64,000 bases of DNA from Microbacterium sp. PM5 (GTDB lineage: Bacteria; Actinomycetota; Actinomycetes; Actinomycetales; Microbacteriaceae), in assembly GCF_003293595.1 (NCBI RefSeq), contig NZ_CP022162.1, positions 2,018,327-2,082,326 on the forward strand. Reading direction: 5' to 3'. Below, in pieces: positions 8,537 to 17,730 of the stretch. Each line of letters opens with the position of its first letter. Positions within the stretch are counted from its first letter, which is position 1. The translations under genes were made by a program, and so were the position numbers. The notes below the pieces were generated by a model that saw only the letters and a program-made list of their open reading frames with translations, searched no databases and was not told where the DNA came from.

Positions 8537-9769
8537 ATGGCCGTCACCGTGCTCGATCGCACCCCCACCGGGTCGATCGCGCGCATCGCCGCGGGCACCC
8601 CCTCCTACCGACGCGTCGTGGGGCTGCTCGCCGCGGGAGGCCTCGCGAACTTCGCGATCATCTACTTCCCGCAACCGTTGCTGCCGGCGATCGCGGCGTC
8701 GTTCGGAGTGGATGCCGGGGTCAGCGGACTCGCGATCTCGGCGACGACCGCGGCCATGCTGCTCGGGCTGCTGCTGTCGGCACCGCTGTCCGACCGCATC
8801 GGGCGGGTGTCCGCGATGAGCGGGTCGCTGGTGGCAGCCGGCGTCCTGTCGGTCGCGTGCGCGTTCGCGCCCACGTGGGAGGCCTTCCTCGCGTTGCGTG
8901 CCGGCGGGGGTCTCGCGCTGGCGGTGCTGCCGCCCGTCGCGCTCGCCTACCTGCGCGACGCCGTCCGCGACGACGCGCACGGGCGCGCCAACGCGCTGTA
9001 CATCTCGGGCACGGCTCTTGGCGGCGCCGTGGGTCGGCTCGCGCCGCTGCCGTTGGCGACCCTCGGCGGTTGGCAGGTCGTGAGCACCGTGCTCGGCGTG
9101 CTCAGCGTCGTCGTCGGCGTGCTGGTCTGGTTCGCGCTCCCCCGCGACGGCGCCGCCCCGCTGCCGCTGCGGATCGGCGACCTCCTCGGCGGCACGGTCG
9201 CGTCGCTGCGCGACCCCGTCATCCTCGCCGTGTGCGTGGCGGGCGCGCTCGCGATGGCGACGTTCGTCGGGCTCTACAACGCGGTGCCGTTCCGCCTCGA
9301 CGGCCCCCCGTTCTCGCTCGGCGCGGCCGAGGTGTTCGTGTACTTCGCGTACCCCCTCGGCATCCTCGCGCCGGGCCTGTTCCACCGGATCTCGAGGCGC
9401 CTCGGCCGCGCGGTGACGTCGCTGCTCGGCGCGATCGCGATGCTCGCCGCGATCGGTCTGGTGTTCTGGCCGAACGTCATCGCGGTGTTCGCCGGTCTCG
9501 GTCTGCTCACGGCGGCCTTCCTCGGAACGCACTCGATCCTCAGCGGCTGGGTGGTCGCCCGCGCTCAGGCGGTGGGACGCAGCACCTCGCGGGCCTCCAG
9601 CGCCTACCTGCTCACCTACTACCTCGGCAGCACCGTGTCGGGAGCGGCATCCACGCATCTGTTCGCCAGCGCGGGGTGGACGGCCGTGATCCTTCTCGCG
9701 GCCGGGCTGACGACGCTGTGCGCGGCGCTCTTCCTCGCGCTGCGCCTGAGAGGCTCAGCCGGAACATAG
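8537..9769 (+). CDS. MFS transporter (drug:proton antiporter type)
   Basis: About 410 residues with 12 predicted membrane helices. Helix 1 contains ANFAIIYFPQPLLPAIAASF and the loop after helix 2 has the MFS motif-A-like LSDRIGRVSAM, as in YnfM-type arabinose/drug exporters that are typically paired with a LysR regulator. An ATG 9 nt upstream (8528) is equally possible; neither has a clear Shine-Dalgarno. Probably exports a small toxic molecule; substrate unknown. Confidence 0.9.
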   Translation: MAVTVLDRTPTGSIARIAAGTPSYRRVVGLLAAGGLANFAIIYFPQPLLPAIAASFGVDAGVSGLAISATTAAMLLGLLLSAPLSDRIGRVSAMSGSLVAAGVLSVACAFAPTWEAFLALRAGGGLALAVLPPVALAYLRDAVRDDAHGRANALYISGTALGGAVGRLAPLPLATLGGWQVVSTVLGVLSVVVGVLVWFALPRDGAAPLPLRIGDLLGGTVASLRDPVILAVCVAGALAMATFVGLYNAVPFRLDGPPFSLGAAEVFVYFAYPLGILAPGLFHRISRRLGRAVTSLLGAIAMLAAIGLVFWPNVIAVFAGLGLLTAAFLGTHSILSGWVVARAQAVGRSTSRASSAYLLTYYLGSTVSGAASTHLFASAGWTAVILLAAGLTTLCAALFLALRLRGSAGT

Positions 9770-9791
9770 CGCCGCGTGCGAAAACACCCCT

Positions 9792-10088
9792 ATGGATGAA
9801 CCCGCACACACGTCTCATCAGCCCTCCGGCGCCGAGGCGTCCTTCCCTGGACCCGCTCCGCGGCTGCCCTTCAGCCAGCTGGCCATCTGGGGCTTCGTGA
9901 TCTCCTGCGTGAGCCTGTTCGTGTTCGGGTTCCTCGGCACGGTGGGCGCGATCATCTCCGCGCAGGGTGCCCGGGCGGCGATGCGCGGACGTGCGAGAGG
10001 CAAGGGGTTGGGACTGGCCGGCTTCGTCATCGGTGCGGTGGCATTCCTCTTCTGGGCGATCGCATTCATGGTCTCCCGCTCCCACTGA
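9792..10088 (+). CDS. Small two-helix membrane protein, DUF4190-like
   Basis: 98 residues: a proline-rich cytoplasmic tail, then two membrane helices (LAIWGFVISCVSLFVFGFLG and GLGLAGFVIGAVAFLFWAI) separated by a basic Arg/Gly-rich loop (ARAAMRGRARGKG). This is the pattern of DUF4190 proteins, common in actinobacteria and of unknown role. It lies 22 bp after the MFS gene on the same strand and ends 14 bp from the convergent helR-like gene. Confidence 0.72.
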   Translation: MDEPAHTSHQPSGAEASFPGPAPRLPFSQLAIWGFVISCVSLFVFGFLGTVGAIISAQGARAAMRGRARGKGLGLAGFVIGAVAFLFWAIAFMVSRSH

Positions 10089-10102
10089 CATCGGCGGCCG
10101 CC

Positions 10103-12355
10103 TCACGAGAGCACCACGAGGCGCTGGGTCGCCCGGGTCATCGCGACGTAGCGGTCGACGGCGCCCGTGACGTCATCGCCGAAACGCCCGGGGTCGACGA
10201 GCACGACCAGGTCGAACTCGAGCCCCTTGACCCGCTGCGCATCGAGCGAGGCCACGCGCGGGCGCGGGACGAAGGCGGGAGCGCCGATCACCACCGCCGT
10301 GCCGTCGGCGCTCTCACGCTCCCAGGCGTCGACGATCGCGTCGAGGTCGCCGCGCAAGCCGTAGCTCACCGGAGTGCCCGTGCTGCGGATCGACGCGGGC
10401 ACGTTCGCGTCGGGCAGCACCGCCCGGATCACCGGCCCGGCGGCATCCATCACCTCGCTCGGCGTGCGGTAGTTGACGGACAGGGTGGTGACGAATGCAG
10501 GACTCAGACCGACCCGCGCGAGCCGCTCCCCCCAGTTCTCGGGGAATCCCCGCCGCGCCTGTGCGCGATCTCCGACGATCGTCACGCTCTGCGACGGGCA
10601 CCGTCGCAGCAGCATCCGCCACTGGGCGTCGGTGAGTTCCTGTGCCTCGTCGATCACGAGATGCGCGAACGGCCCGGCGTACGGATCCCGATCGGATGCC
10701 GCGCGCTGCGCGAGCGTGCGACGCAGATCCTGACCGCGGAGCATCGACATGATCCGCAGGTCACCGTCGTCGGCCGCGATGAGGTCGCTCACGACGTCGG
10801 ACATGACTCGCCGCTCCTCGGCGGCCGCACGACGGGCGCGGCGCTCGCGCATTTCCTGCCGCGCATCGCCCACCGCGATGCGTGCCGCGTCGAGGAGGGG
10901 CAGATCGGCGTCGGTCCACGCCGCGGGCGCCCCTCGCGCGATCACGGCGTCGACGTCGGCCGGGGTCAGCCACGGCGCGCACCGCCGCAGCATCTCACCC
11001 GTCGTGAGCAGTCCGCGCAGCAACGCGTCGGCATCGAGCAGCGGCCACGACCGGTCGAAGAGCGCCCGCAGCTCGTCATCGTTCTCGAGCGTCTCCCGCG
11101 TCGACTCGTCCTCGCCCCACCCCGACCCGTAGGCGTCGAAGTCGCCGTCGGAGCGCGACGAGGGACGCGAGGCCTCGCCCCAGCCCTCACCCCAGCTCTC
11201 GTCCCCGCCGTCGGCGACACCATCTCCGCCGCGCAGTTCGTCGTCTATGCGGTCTTCGAGCAGGTCGAGCAGGCGGTCCCGGGCCCGCGCACGCAGTGCG
11301 TTGTGCGACAGCGCCTCCGCGTCGGCGAAGACCTCCGCCCACTCCGCGGGGGTCACCACGACCGTCCCCCACGCCGTCTCGATCGGGGTGCGCCGCCGCG
11401 GCGGGCGCTGCCAGAGGCGTACCGCGGCGGCCACGGCATCCACCATGCGCCCGTCGCCGAGCAGACGGCGAACCTCCGGATCGTCCTCCTCCCCCACATC
11501 GCCGCCGTCGACGAGGTCGTTCACCGCACAGACGAGCGCACCGTCCTCGCCGAGTCCGGGGAGCACGTCGTCGACGTAGTCAACGTACGGGCGATGCGGC
11601 CCGACGAACAGCAGTCCGCCGCCCCCCGACTGCACACGCGGATCGGCGTAGAGCAGATACGCCGCGCGGTGCAGCGCCACGACGGTCTTGCCGGTTCCGG
11701 GGCCACCGTCGACGACGAGGGCGCCCCGCGCATCGGCGCGGATGATGGCGTCCTGATCGGACTGGATCGTCGCCAGCACGTCGCGCATCTTGGGCGACCG
11801 GCTGCCGCCGAGGCTCGCGATGAACGCCGACTGGTCATCGAGCGCGGCGCTGTGGTCGATGCCGTCGTCGGCGAACACCTCGTCCCAGTAGTCGACGATG
11901 CGCCCCTCGCGCCACCGATACCGGCGTCGACTGGTGAGCCCGAGCGGATGCGCCGCCGTCGCGGCGAAGAACGGCGCGGATGCCGGGGCCCGCCAGTCCA
12001 TCAGCAGCCGCTCCTCCGCGGCGTCCGCGAGGCCGAAGCGTCCGATGTAGATGACGATGCCCCCCTCGTCGACCATGCGACCGATGCACGCGTCGAGGCC
12101 GAACCGGCGAAGGATGCGCAACCGCGCCGACAGGCTCTGCACCTCCAGATCGCGTTCGAGTGCGCGCTGGCCTCCGCTAACGGCTTCGTGCTGGAGCGCG
12201 GCCAGCCGCGTCTGGGTGCGCTCGACCTCGGCGGCCAGCACCCTCGCGATCGCCGCGAACTGTCGTTCGTCGCGGTCGATGAGCGCGGGGTCGGCCTTGC
12301 GCTGCAGGCGCGGCGGCAGATCGAACACGCTTTGTTGAGACTTTTCGCTCGGCAT
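10103..12355 (-). CDS. helR: HelR/HelD-like superfamily 1 ATPase acting on RNA polymerase
   Basis: 750 residues. UvrD-like architecture without true DNA-helicase character: an N-terminal coiled-coil arm (about 1-110), Walker A in DGGPGTGKT, Walker B/DEAQ in VIDEAQELT, and C-terminal RVKGLEFDLVVLVDP and YVAMTRATQRL motifs. A Trp/Gly/Glu-rich acidic insertion (repeated WGE, about residues 355-390) sits where HelD-class proteins carry the loop that reaches into the polymerase primary channel. HelR proteins displace rifamycins and release stalled RNA polymerase. The start MPSEKSQQS at 12355 has GAGGGGGAG upstream. The RAE-like palindrome in its promoter supports the HelR call. Confidence 0.85.
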   Translation of the reverse strand: MPSEKSQQSVFDLPPRLQRKADPALIDRDERQFAAIARVLAAEVERTQTRLAALQHEAVSGGQRALERDLEVQSLSARLRILRRFGLDACIGRMVDEGGIVIYIGRFGLADAAEERLLMDWRAPASAPFFAATAAHPLGLTSRRRYRWREGRIVDYWDEVFADDGIDHSAALDDQSAFIASLGGSRSPKMRDVLATIQSDQDAIIRADARGALVVDGGPGTGKTVVALHRAAYLLYADPRVQSGGGGLLFVGPHRPYVDYVDDVLPGLGEDGALVCAVNDLVDGGDVGEEDDPEVRRLLGDGRMVDAVAAAVRLWQRPPRRRTPIETAWGTVVVTPAEWAEVFADAEALSHNALRARARDRLLDLLEDRIDDELRGGDGVADGGDESWGEGWGEASRPSSRSDGDFDAYGSGWGEDESTRETLENDDELRALFDRSWPLLDADALLRGLLTTGEMLRRCAPWLTPADVDAVIARGAPAAWTDADLPLLDAARIAVGDARQEMRERRARRAAAEERRVMSDVVSDLIAADDGDLRIMSMLRGQDLRRTLAQRAASDRDPYAGPFAHLVIDEAQELTDAQWRMLLRRCPSQSVTIVGDRAQARRGFPENWGERLARVGLSPAFVTTLSVNYRTPSEVMDAAGPVIRAVLPDANVPASIRSTGTPVSYGLRGDLDAIVDAWERESADGTAVVIGAPAFVPRPRVASLDAQRVKGLEFDLVVLVDPGRFGDDVTGAVDRYVAMTRATQRLVVLS

Positions 12356-12408
12356 CCCACTCCCCCTCTGGCGCCGAAAAGCCGACGCGACCTGCGATTC
12401 TGCCTCAC

Positions 12409-12437
12409 GCAGGGGGCCTTGCGGCAAGTCCCCCTGC
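12409..12437. promoter_or_regulatory. Rifamycin-associated-element-like palindrome
   Basis: GCAGGGGG (12409-12416) pairs with CCCCCTGC (12430-12437), and inside them CTTGC (12418-12422) pairs with GCAAG (12424-12428). The core GGGGCCTTGCGGCAAGTCCC closely resembles the rifamycin-associated element described upstream of rifamycin-resistance genes in actinomycetes. It lies 54 bp upstream of the helR-like ATG and 47 bp upstream of the divergent dehydrogenase ATG. A GATAAT -10-like box follows it on the plus strand. Confidence 0.7.
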
Positions 12438-12483
12438 GCGCGGGATAATGGAAAGGGCACCCCGGATGGCGTGAAATGTACTC

Positions 12484-13533
12484 ATGCGAGCAACCGTCAT
12501 GTTCGGCGCGGGAGACGTCCGCGTCGAGAACGTCCCCGATCCCGTCATCCAGCAGCCGACCGATGCCGTGGTGCGCATCGTCCGCGCGTGCGTCTGCGGC
12601 TCGGACCTGCACCCGTATCACTCGATGACCGAGAGTTCGACGGGCCGGCGGATGGGGCACGAGCTCATCGCCGTCGTCGAGGAGACCGGCGCGGACGTCA
12701 CCACGGTGCGCCCCGGCGACTTCGTCGTCGTGCCCTTCGTCTACTCCGACAACACGTGCGTCTTCTGCCGCGAAGGGTTCCAGACCTCCTGCCAGCACGG
12801 CGGCTTCTACGGCAACGGGCGGGTCGGCGGGCTGCAGGCCGAGCGGGCCCTCATCCCGCAGGCCGACGGCACGCTCGTGGTCGTGCCGGGTGTCGACCCC
12901 GACGCGGCATCCGACTCCCTGCTGGCGTCGCTGCTGACCCTGTCGGACGTCTACCTGACGGGCTACCATGCCGCGCATCTCGCCCGCGTGCGGCCCGGCC
13001 AGACGGTGACGGTCGTCGGCGACGGTGCCGTGGGGCTGTCGGCGGTGCTCGCCGCCCGCACCCTCGGCGCGGAGCGGATCATCCTCATGGGCCGCCACAC
13101 CGACCGCACCGATCTGGGCGTCGAGTTCGGCGCGACCGACGTCGTCGCCGAGCGCGGCGCAGAGGGCATCGACCGCGTGATGGACCTCACGAACGGCGAG
13201 GGCAGCCACGTGGTGATCGAGGCGGTCGGCCACATGCCCGCGTACGAGCAGTCCTATGGCGTCGTGCGTCCGGGCGGAGTCATCTCGCGCGTCGGCGTGC
13301 CGCAGTACGAGAGCGCACCGGTGGGCTTCGCCTCGCTGTTCGGCAAGAACATCACTCTGACGGGCGGCGTCGCCCCGGTGCGCGCCTACCTCGACGACGC
13401 GATTCCGCTCGTGCTCGACGGCACGATCGAGCCCGGCCGGGTCTTCGATCGCATCATGCCGCTCGACGAGGCGCCCGCTGCCTACGCCGCGATGGACTCC
13501 CGAGAGGCGCTGAAGGTGATGCTGACGGTCTGA
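12484..13533 (+). CDS. Zinc-dependent medium-chain alcohol dehydrogenase
   Basis: 349 residues. The catalytic zinc site is seen as CVCGSDLHPYH and GHE; the structural-zinc loop is degenerate (CVFCREGFQTSCQHGG). The Rossmann fold has VTVVGDGAVGLSAV. This is the FDH/threonine-dehydrogenase-like branch of the MDR superfamily. It is divergent from helR and shares its promoter region with the RAE-like palindrome, so it may respond to the same signal. Substrate unknown. Confidence 0.9.
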   Translation: MRATVMFGAGDVRVENVPDPVIQQPTDAVVRIVRACVCGSDLHPYHSMTESSTGRRMGHELIAVVEETGADVTTVRPGDFVVVPFVYSDNTCVFCREGFQTSCQHGGFYGNGRVGGLQAERALIPQADGTLVVVPGVDPDAASDSLLASLLTLSDVYLTGYHAAHLARVRPGQTVTVVGDGAVGLSAVLAARTLGAERIILMGRHTDRTDLGVEFGATDVVAERGAEGIDRVMDLTNGEGSHVVIEAVGHMPAYEQSYGVVRPGGVISRVGVPQYESAPVGFASLFGKNITLTGGVAPVRAYLDDAIPLVLDGTIEPGRVFDRIMPLDEAPAAYAAMDSREALKVMLTV

Positions 13534-13558
13534 GCCGTCGAAGCGCCCGGCAGCAGGC

Positions 13559-14233
13559 TCACGCGTTGAGCAGCTCCCAGTGGCCCTCGGAGATCACGTC
13601 GACCTCGCCGTCGACGACACGGATCGCCGTCTGGTCGTCGATCGCGTAGGCGCGACCGCCGATGCCCTCCGCCCACCGGTGGGCCGCCGCGGTCGTGTTT
13701 CCGGTCCAGCCCGGATAGTCCAGATGCGGGAAGATCGAGAAGTCGACCAGTCCCAGCGTCTCGTCGGTCCCGCCCGGATGCCGGTCGACGAACTCCGGTC
13801 CGATACGCGGCGTGAGGGCCATGCTGCCCGCGCTGATGCCGACCCAGACGGTCTCGTGCAGCTCCGGCAGGAGGTCGGCCAGTCCCGACCGACGGATCCA
13901 TTCGGCCAGATACACCGCTTCGCCGCCGTCGACGAGAAGCGCATCGGCTTCCTGCACCCACGGCATCCATCGCTCGGGCGCGATCGTCGGCAGGGCGGTG
14001 AGCTCGAGCACGCCGACCTCACGCCACCCGAGCTCGACGGGGCTGTGGATGCCGCCGGGCCACCGCCCCGCCGTCGAACGCCACACCGTCTCCGGCGAGC
14101 ACATCGGCTGCCCCCACTGCGCGGTCGGGATGAACAGCGCGGAGCTGTCTGCGATGGGTTTGCCGAGCAGGTCTTCGAGAGCGGTGCGGATGCTGTCGTT
14201 CGTGACGCCGCCCGAGGTGAGCAGGAGCTTCAT
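13559..14233 (-). CDS. Peptidase S51 (dipeptidase E-like)
   Basis: 224-residue cytoplasmic serine peptidase of family S51 (PepE-like, class I glutamine-amidotransferase fold). The nucleophile elbow is VGISAGSM with Ser134; the nearby DGGEAVYL loop is the family's conserved glycine-rich segment. Such enzymes hydrolyse Asp-X dipeptides or related small substrates. The start MKLLLTSGG at 14233 matches the family; an ATG 12 nt upstream is in frame. It converges with the dehydrogenase gene (25-bp gap). Confidence 0.88.
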   Translation of the reverse strand: MKLLLTSGGVTNDSIRTALEDLLGKPIADSSALFIPTAQWGQPMCSPETVWRSTAGRWPGGIHSPVELGWREVGVLELTALPTIAPERWMPWVQEADALLVDGGEAVYLAEWIRRSGLADLLPELHETVWVGISAGSMALTPRIGPEFVDRHPGGTDETLGLVDFSIFPHLDYPGWTGNTTAAAHRWAEGIGGRAYAIDDQTAIRVVDGEVDVISEGHWELLNA

Positions 14234-14314
14234 GCGGACAGTCAATCGCGTACGGCGGCGCGCGGCCAGGGGGTGAGCCTCCGCCTGCCGGCGGTGCAGT
14301 GTTAGCGTGCGAGG

Positions 14315-14737
14315 GTGACCTCGACGCCGCCCCCCGATTCCGCGACCGCCCGCTCCATCCGTGTTTCCGCGGCCGTCATCACCGACGTCGACGGACGGCT
14401 GCTGCTCGTGCGCAAGGCGGGGACGACCGCGTTCATGCAGCCGGGCGGCAAGCCGGAGGCGGGCGAGGACGCGGCGCAGACCCTCATCCGCGAGCTCGCC
14501 GAGGAGATCGGGCTGCGCCTGCAGCCGAGCGACCTCACGCCGCTCGGCGAGTTCACCGCCCCGGCCGCGAACGAGCCGGGCTTCGCCGTCGTCGCCGACG
14601 TCTTCCGCGTCGACATCGGCGATCAGCAGCCCGTGACGGATGCCGAGATCGAGGAGCTGCGCTGGGTCGACCGGGGCGCGGCATCCACTCTGGAGATCGC
14701 CCCTCTCGCCGCGGCCTACTTCCTGCCCGAGGCTTGA
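14315..14737 (+). CDS. NUDIX hydrolase
   Basis: 140 residues. The NUDIX box is present: GGKPEAGEDAAQTLIRELAE followed by EIGL, which gives the G-x5-E-x7-REUxEExGU pattern with the metal-binding glutamates. Hydrolyses a nucleoside diphosphate linked to another moiety; substrate not predictable. It uses a GTG start at 14315 that follows TAGCGT by 6 nt, a clear leaderless arrangement. It converges with the SDR gene across a short GC palindrome (14739-14752). Confidence 0.92.
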   Translation: MTSTPPPDSATARSIRVSAAVITDVDGRLLLVRKAGTTAFMQPGGKPEAGEDAAQTLIRELAEEIGLRLQPSDLTPLGEFTAPAANEPGFAVVADVFRVDIGDQQPVTDAEIEELRWVDRGAASTLEIAPLAAAYFLPEA

Positions 14738-14762
14738 GCGCCGCCGGCGGCGGCCGACCGGC

Positions 14763-16283
14763 TCACCACGAGCTCTTGCGGTAGTCCTTGAGGAAGATGC
14801 CGAAGAGGTCTTCGCCCGCCTCGCCGCGCACGATCGGGTCGTACACGCGCGCGGCGCCGTCGACGAGGTCGAGGGGGGCGTGGAAGCCCTCCTCCGCGAG
14901 GCGCACCTTCGTGTAGTGCGGGCGCTCGTCGGTGATCCAGCCGGTGTCGACGGCCGTCATGAGGATGCTGTCGGTTTCGAACATCTCGCGGGCGCTGGTG
15001 CGCGTGAGCATGTTGAGCGCCGCCTTCGCCATGTTGGTGTGGGGGTGTCCGGGACCCTTGTATCCACGACCGAACACGCCCTCCATCGCCGAGACGTTCA
15101 CGACGTACTTGCGCCGCGCCGGGGACGCCGCCATCGCGGGGCGCAGACGGGACACGAGGAGGAAGGGCGCGGTCATGTTCGCGAGCTGCACCTCGAGCAT
15201 CTCCAGCGGTTCGACCTGCTCGACCGACTGGGTCCAGCTGTTGATGTGGTTCTCGTCGGGCACGAGCCCGCCCGCGTCGATCGCCGTGCCGGCGGCGAGA
15301 CGCTCGAGCGACGACGACCCGGCGGCCATCGCCTCGGCGGTGAGCTCCTCGGCCGTCCGTGCGGCCGCCGCGAGGATGGGATGGCTCGAGACCGACTGGG
15401 CCAGTGCGAGCGGGTGGGCGTCGTTGGTGTGGCCGAAGGTCAGCAGTTCGGGCAGCGGGCCCTGCGGCAGCGGCGCGAGCTCGGCGTCCACGAGCGGCTT
15501 GTACGCCCCGGCGGAGCGACGCACGGTCTGCGCCGCGTTGTTGATGAGGATGTCCAGCGGTCCGTCGGCGGCGACGGCATCCGCAAGGCCGATGACCTGG
15601 GCGGGGTCGCGCAGGTCGATGCCGACGATCTTGAGCCGGTGGATCCAGTCGCCGCTGTCGGGCAGCGCCGAGAAGCGGCGAACGGCGTCGCGCGGGAAGC
15701 GGGTCGTGATGGTCGTGTGGGCGCCGTCGCGCAGCAGGCGCAGCGCGATGTACATGCCGATCTTCGCGCGGCCTCCCGTGAGCAGGGCGCGCCGTCCGGT
15801 GAGGTCGGTGCGGGCGTCGCGCTTGGCGTGGCTCATCGCCGCGCAGTCGGGGCAGAGCTGGTGGTAGAACGCGTCGACGATCGTGTACTGCTCTTTGCAG
15901 ATATAGCAGGCGCGGGGCTTGATGAGCTCGCCCGCGGTCGGCGCCGCGGTGCGGGCCGCCAGGGGGATGCCGCGGGTCTCGTCGTCGATGCGGTCGGGCG
16001 CGCCCGTGGCGGTCGCGGCGACGACGGCACGATCGGCGTCGGCGATGCGCTGACGCTTCTCCTTGCGCGACATGCGCTTGACGTCCTTGTACATCTTGCC
16101 GGTCTGGCGACGCAGGGCGATGTAGGCGGGGTCGTCGCGATCCAGGAGGGATGCCGCGTCGATGACGCGCAGCGCGATCTCCAACTCGTGGGGGTCGATC
16201 GCGACGGGGGTCGTTGTCGGGGCCGGGGTCGCCGCATCGTCCGGGTCGGGCGTGATCTCGGTGTCTGCAGGCGTTTCGGGCAC
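14763..16283 (-). CDS. Large SDR-fold protein with N-terminal zinc ribbon and no catalytic tyrosine
   Basis: 506 residues. Residues about 1-120 are charged and partly disordered; then a four-cysteine zinc ribbon (ACYICKEQY ... YHQLCPDCA) precedes the dehydrogenase domain. The Rossmann motif is LLTGGRAKIGMYIA and LINNAAQT follows as in SDRs. Where the classical Y-x-x-x-K should be, the sequence is GHPHTNMAKAALNML: the lysine is present but threonine replaces tyrosine. Either chemistry is non-classical or the protein binds rather than reduces. The GTG start at 16283 follows TAAAAT by 5 nt. Confidence 0.8.
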   Translation of the reverse strand: MPETPADTEITPDPDDAATPAPTTTPVAIDPHELEIALRVIDAASLLDRDDPAYIALRRQTGKMYKDVKRMSRKEKRQRIADADRAVVAATATGAPDRIDDETRGIPLAARTAAPTAGELIKPRACYICKEQYTIVDAFYHQLCPDCAAMSHAKRDARTDLTGRRALLTGGRAKIGMYIALRLLRDGAHTTITTRFPRDAVRRFSALPDSGDWIHRLKIVGIDLRDPAQVIGLADAVAADGPLDILINNAAQTVRRSAGAYKPLVDAELAPLPQGPLPELLTFGHTNDAHPLALAQSVSSHPILAAAARTAEELTAEAMAAGSSSLERLAAGTAIDAGGLVPDENHINSWTQSVEQVEPLEMLEVQLANMTAPFLLVSRLRPAMAASPARRKYVVNVSAMEGVFGRGYKGPGHPHTNMAKAALNMLTRTSAREMFETDSILMTAVDTGWITDERPHYTKVRLAEEGFHAPLDLVDGAARVYDPIVRGEAGEDLFGIFLKDYRKSSW

Positions 16284-16358
16284 GAGGGATTTTATCGGAC
16301 GCGGCTGAGCGCGGGCCCGGCGGACAACGGGGCGCGCGGGAGCCGCCGTCGGCGCGCG

Positions 16359-17030
16359 TCAGCCTGCGATGCCGAGCAGCTGCTTCGCCGCGGCGACGGC
16401 CGGCGCGCCGAAGAGACGCGGGTCTTCGTTGAGCGCACCCGAGCTGATCGAGACGCCCACTCCGGGCATGTCGACGAGCGTGCCGTAGATGCGCAGATCT
16501 CCGGTGGACTTCGTGCCATAGGCGATGCCACCGCGAGCCTCGACGGCCCCATCGGCGATGTACTCCGACCCGATGGCGGCGATGTCCTCCTTCTTGGGCA
16601 CGTCGACCGCGCCGTTGTTGGTCGTCACCGTGACGAGGACGGTGTTCACGTAGTCGCCGGTCGTCGACATCCAGTTGCACTGCACGGTGCCGTCTTCGTT
16701 GCTCTGGTCGCTCAGTTCGAGTCCGTCGATCGCCGAGCCGAGCACCGAGCCCATGGCGGCGCAGTCGGGGTAGCGGGCGAGCACGTCGGCGAGCGCCATG
16801 GTGGGCGCCGACGGCGCACTGCCGCCGACGGCATCTCCGCCCCCATCCCCGTCGCCGGGGTCGGTCGCCCCGTCCGTCGGCGCACCTGTGTCGCCACCGA
16901 TGGCTCCGGATGCGGAGATCGACGGCGAGGCCGCCGTGCTGCTTCCGGCGGCGCATCCCGCGAAGGCGAGAGCGCCGGCAGCGACGAGGACGGCGAAGGT
17001 GGCACGAGAAACGAGGCGGGGGGCTGTCAC
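16359..17030 (-). CDS. Putative lipoprotein with Ser/Thr/Gly-rich linker
   Basis: 223 residues: signal peptide with lipobox FAGC (Cys26), a low-complexity linker rich in Gly, Ser, Asp and Thr to about residue 75, then a globular domain of about 145 residues with two cysteines (YPDCAAM and VQCNWM) likely disulphide-bonded outside the cell. Actinobacterial DUF3558-like lipoproteins have this size and layout, but I cannot confirm the family. The GTG start at 17030 follows TAGGAT by 6 nt; the -10 overlaps a GGATGCC motif. Confidence 0.75.
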   Translation of the reverse strand: MTAPRLVSRATFAVLVAAGALAFAGCAAGSSTAASPSISASGAIGGDTGAPTDGATDPGDGDGGGDAVGGSAPSAPTMALADVLARYPDCAAMGSVLGSAIDGLELSDQSNEDGTVQCNWMSTTGDYVNTVLVTVTTNNGAVDVPKKEDIAAIGSEYIADGAVEARGGIAYGTKSTGDLRIYGTLVDMPGVGVSISSGALNEDPRLFGAPAVAAAKQLLGIAG

Positions 17031-17106
17031 CCCGGCATCCTAGCCATCCGTCGAAGTCGGCCTCGGAAGTTCTCCACAGCCCCTCTGCCCCCGCTAGCCT
17101 GGCGCC

Positions 17107-17727
17107 ATGTCCGAAGACCAGATCGACGACGGCGCCCACGGGGCCGCTCACGGCGAGAAGGCCCTCGACCGGCTGGTCGCGTTCAGCGACGCGGTCGTCG
17201 CGATCGCGATCACTCTCGTCGTGCTGCCCCTGGTGGATAAGGCGATGGATGCCGAGTCGGCGTCGGCTTTCTTCGCCGACAACGTGACCGGGATGATCTC
17301 CGCGGCGCTGAGCTTCGTGGTGATCGCGGCCTTCTGGCGTGCCAACCACGTGATGTTCGTGCACGCCCGCGGCTACACCCGCCTGGTCGGCCGCCTGCAG
17401 ACCCTCTGGCTCGCGACGATCGTCTTCCTGCCGGTCGCGACGGCGCTCGATCTCGCCGGGCCGGGCACGGACAGGGTCGGACTGGGGGCCTACGTCGGAA
17501 CGATGCTTGTGGGCGGAGTGATACTGCGCGTGCAGGCGGTCGCGCTGCAGCGGGCGGGACTGAGCGACCGCGCACCCGCACCGCCGCTGAGGCACTGGAT
17601 CGGCGCGATCCTGATGGCGGTCGCACTCGTGCTCGTGCTGCTGTTTCCTCAGTACGGCGCTCTCTGGCTGCTCGTCCTGCTGCTGGAGATCCCCCTCGGC
17701 CCCCTGCTGAATCGCGGGTCGCGCTGA
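17107..17727 (+). CDS. TMEM175-type potassium channel family membrane protein
   Basis: 206 residues, about six helices. The signature R-x-x-x-FSD in helix 1 is present (RLVAFSDAVVAIAITL), followed by the TMEM175 (DUF1211) pattern with RANHVMFVH. Bacterial TMEM175 proteins have one six-helix repeat and form tetrameric K+-permeable channels. The ATG at 17107 follows TAGCCT by 6 nt. It converges with the small membrane protein gene at 17731 with a 3-bp gap. Confidence 0.88.
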   Translation: MSEDQIDDGAHGAAHGEKALDRLVAFSDAVVAIAITLVVLPLVDKAMDAESASAFFADNVTGMISAALSFVVIAAFWRANHVMFVHARGYTRLVGRLQTLWLATIVFLPVATALDLAGPGTDRVGLGAYVGTMLVGGVILRVQAVALQRAGLSDRAPAPPLRHWIGAILMAVALVLVLLFPQYGALWLLVLLLEIPLGPLLNRGSR

Positions 17728-17730
17728 CGC

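Noticed and set aside
14640..17240. Long forward-strand frame across the SDR and lipoprotein genes
   Set aside because: Antisense shadow running through two well-supported minus-strand genes and their intergenic region.
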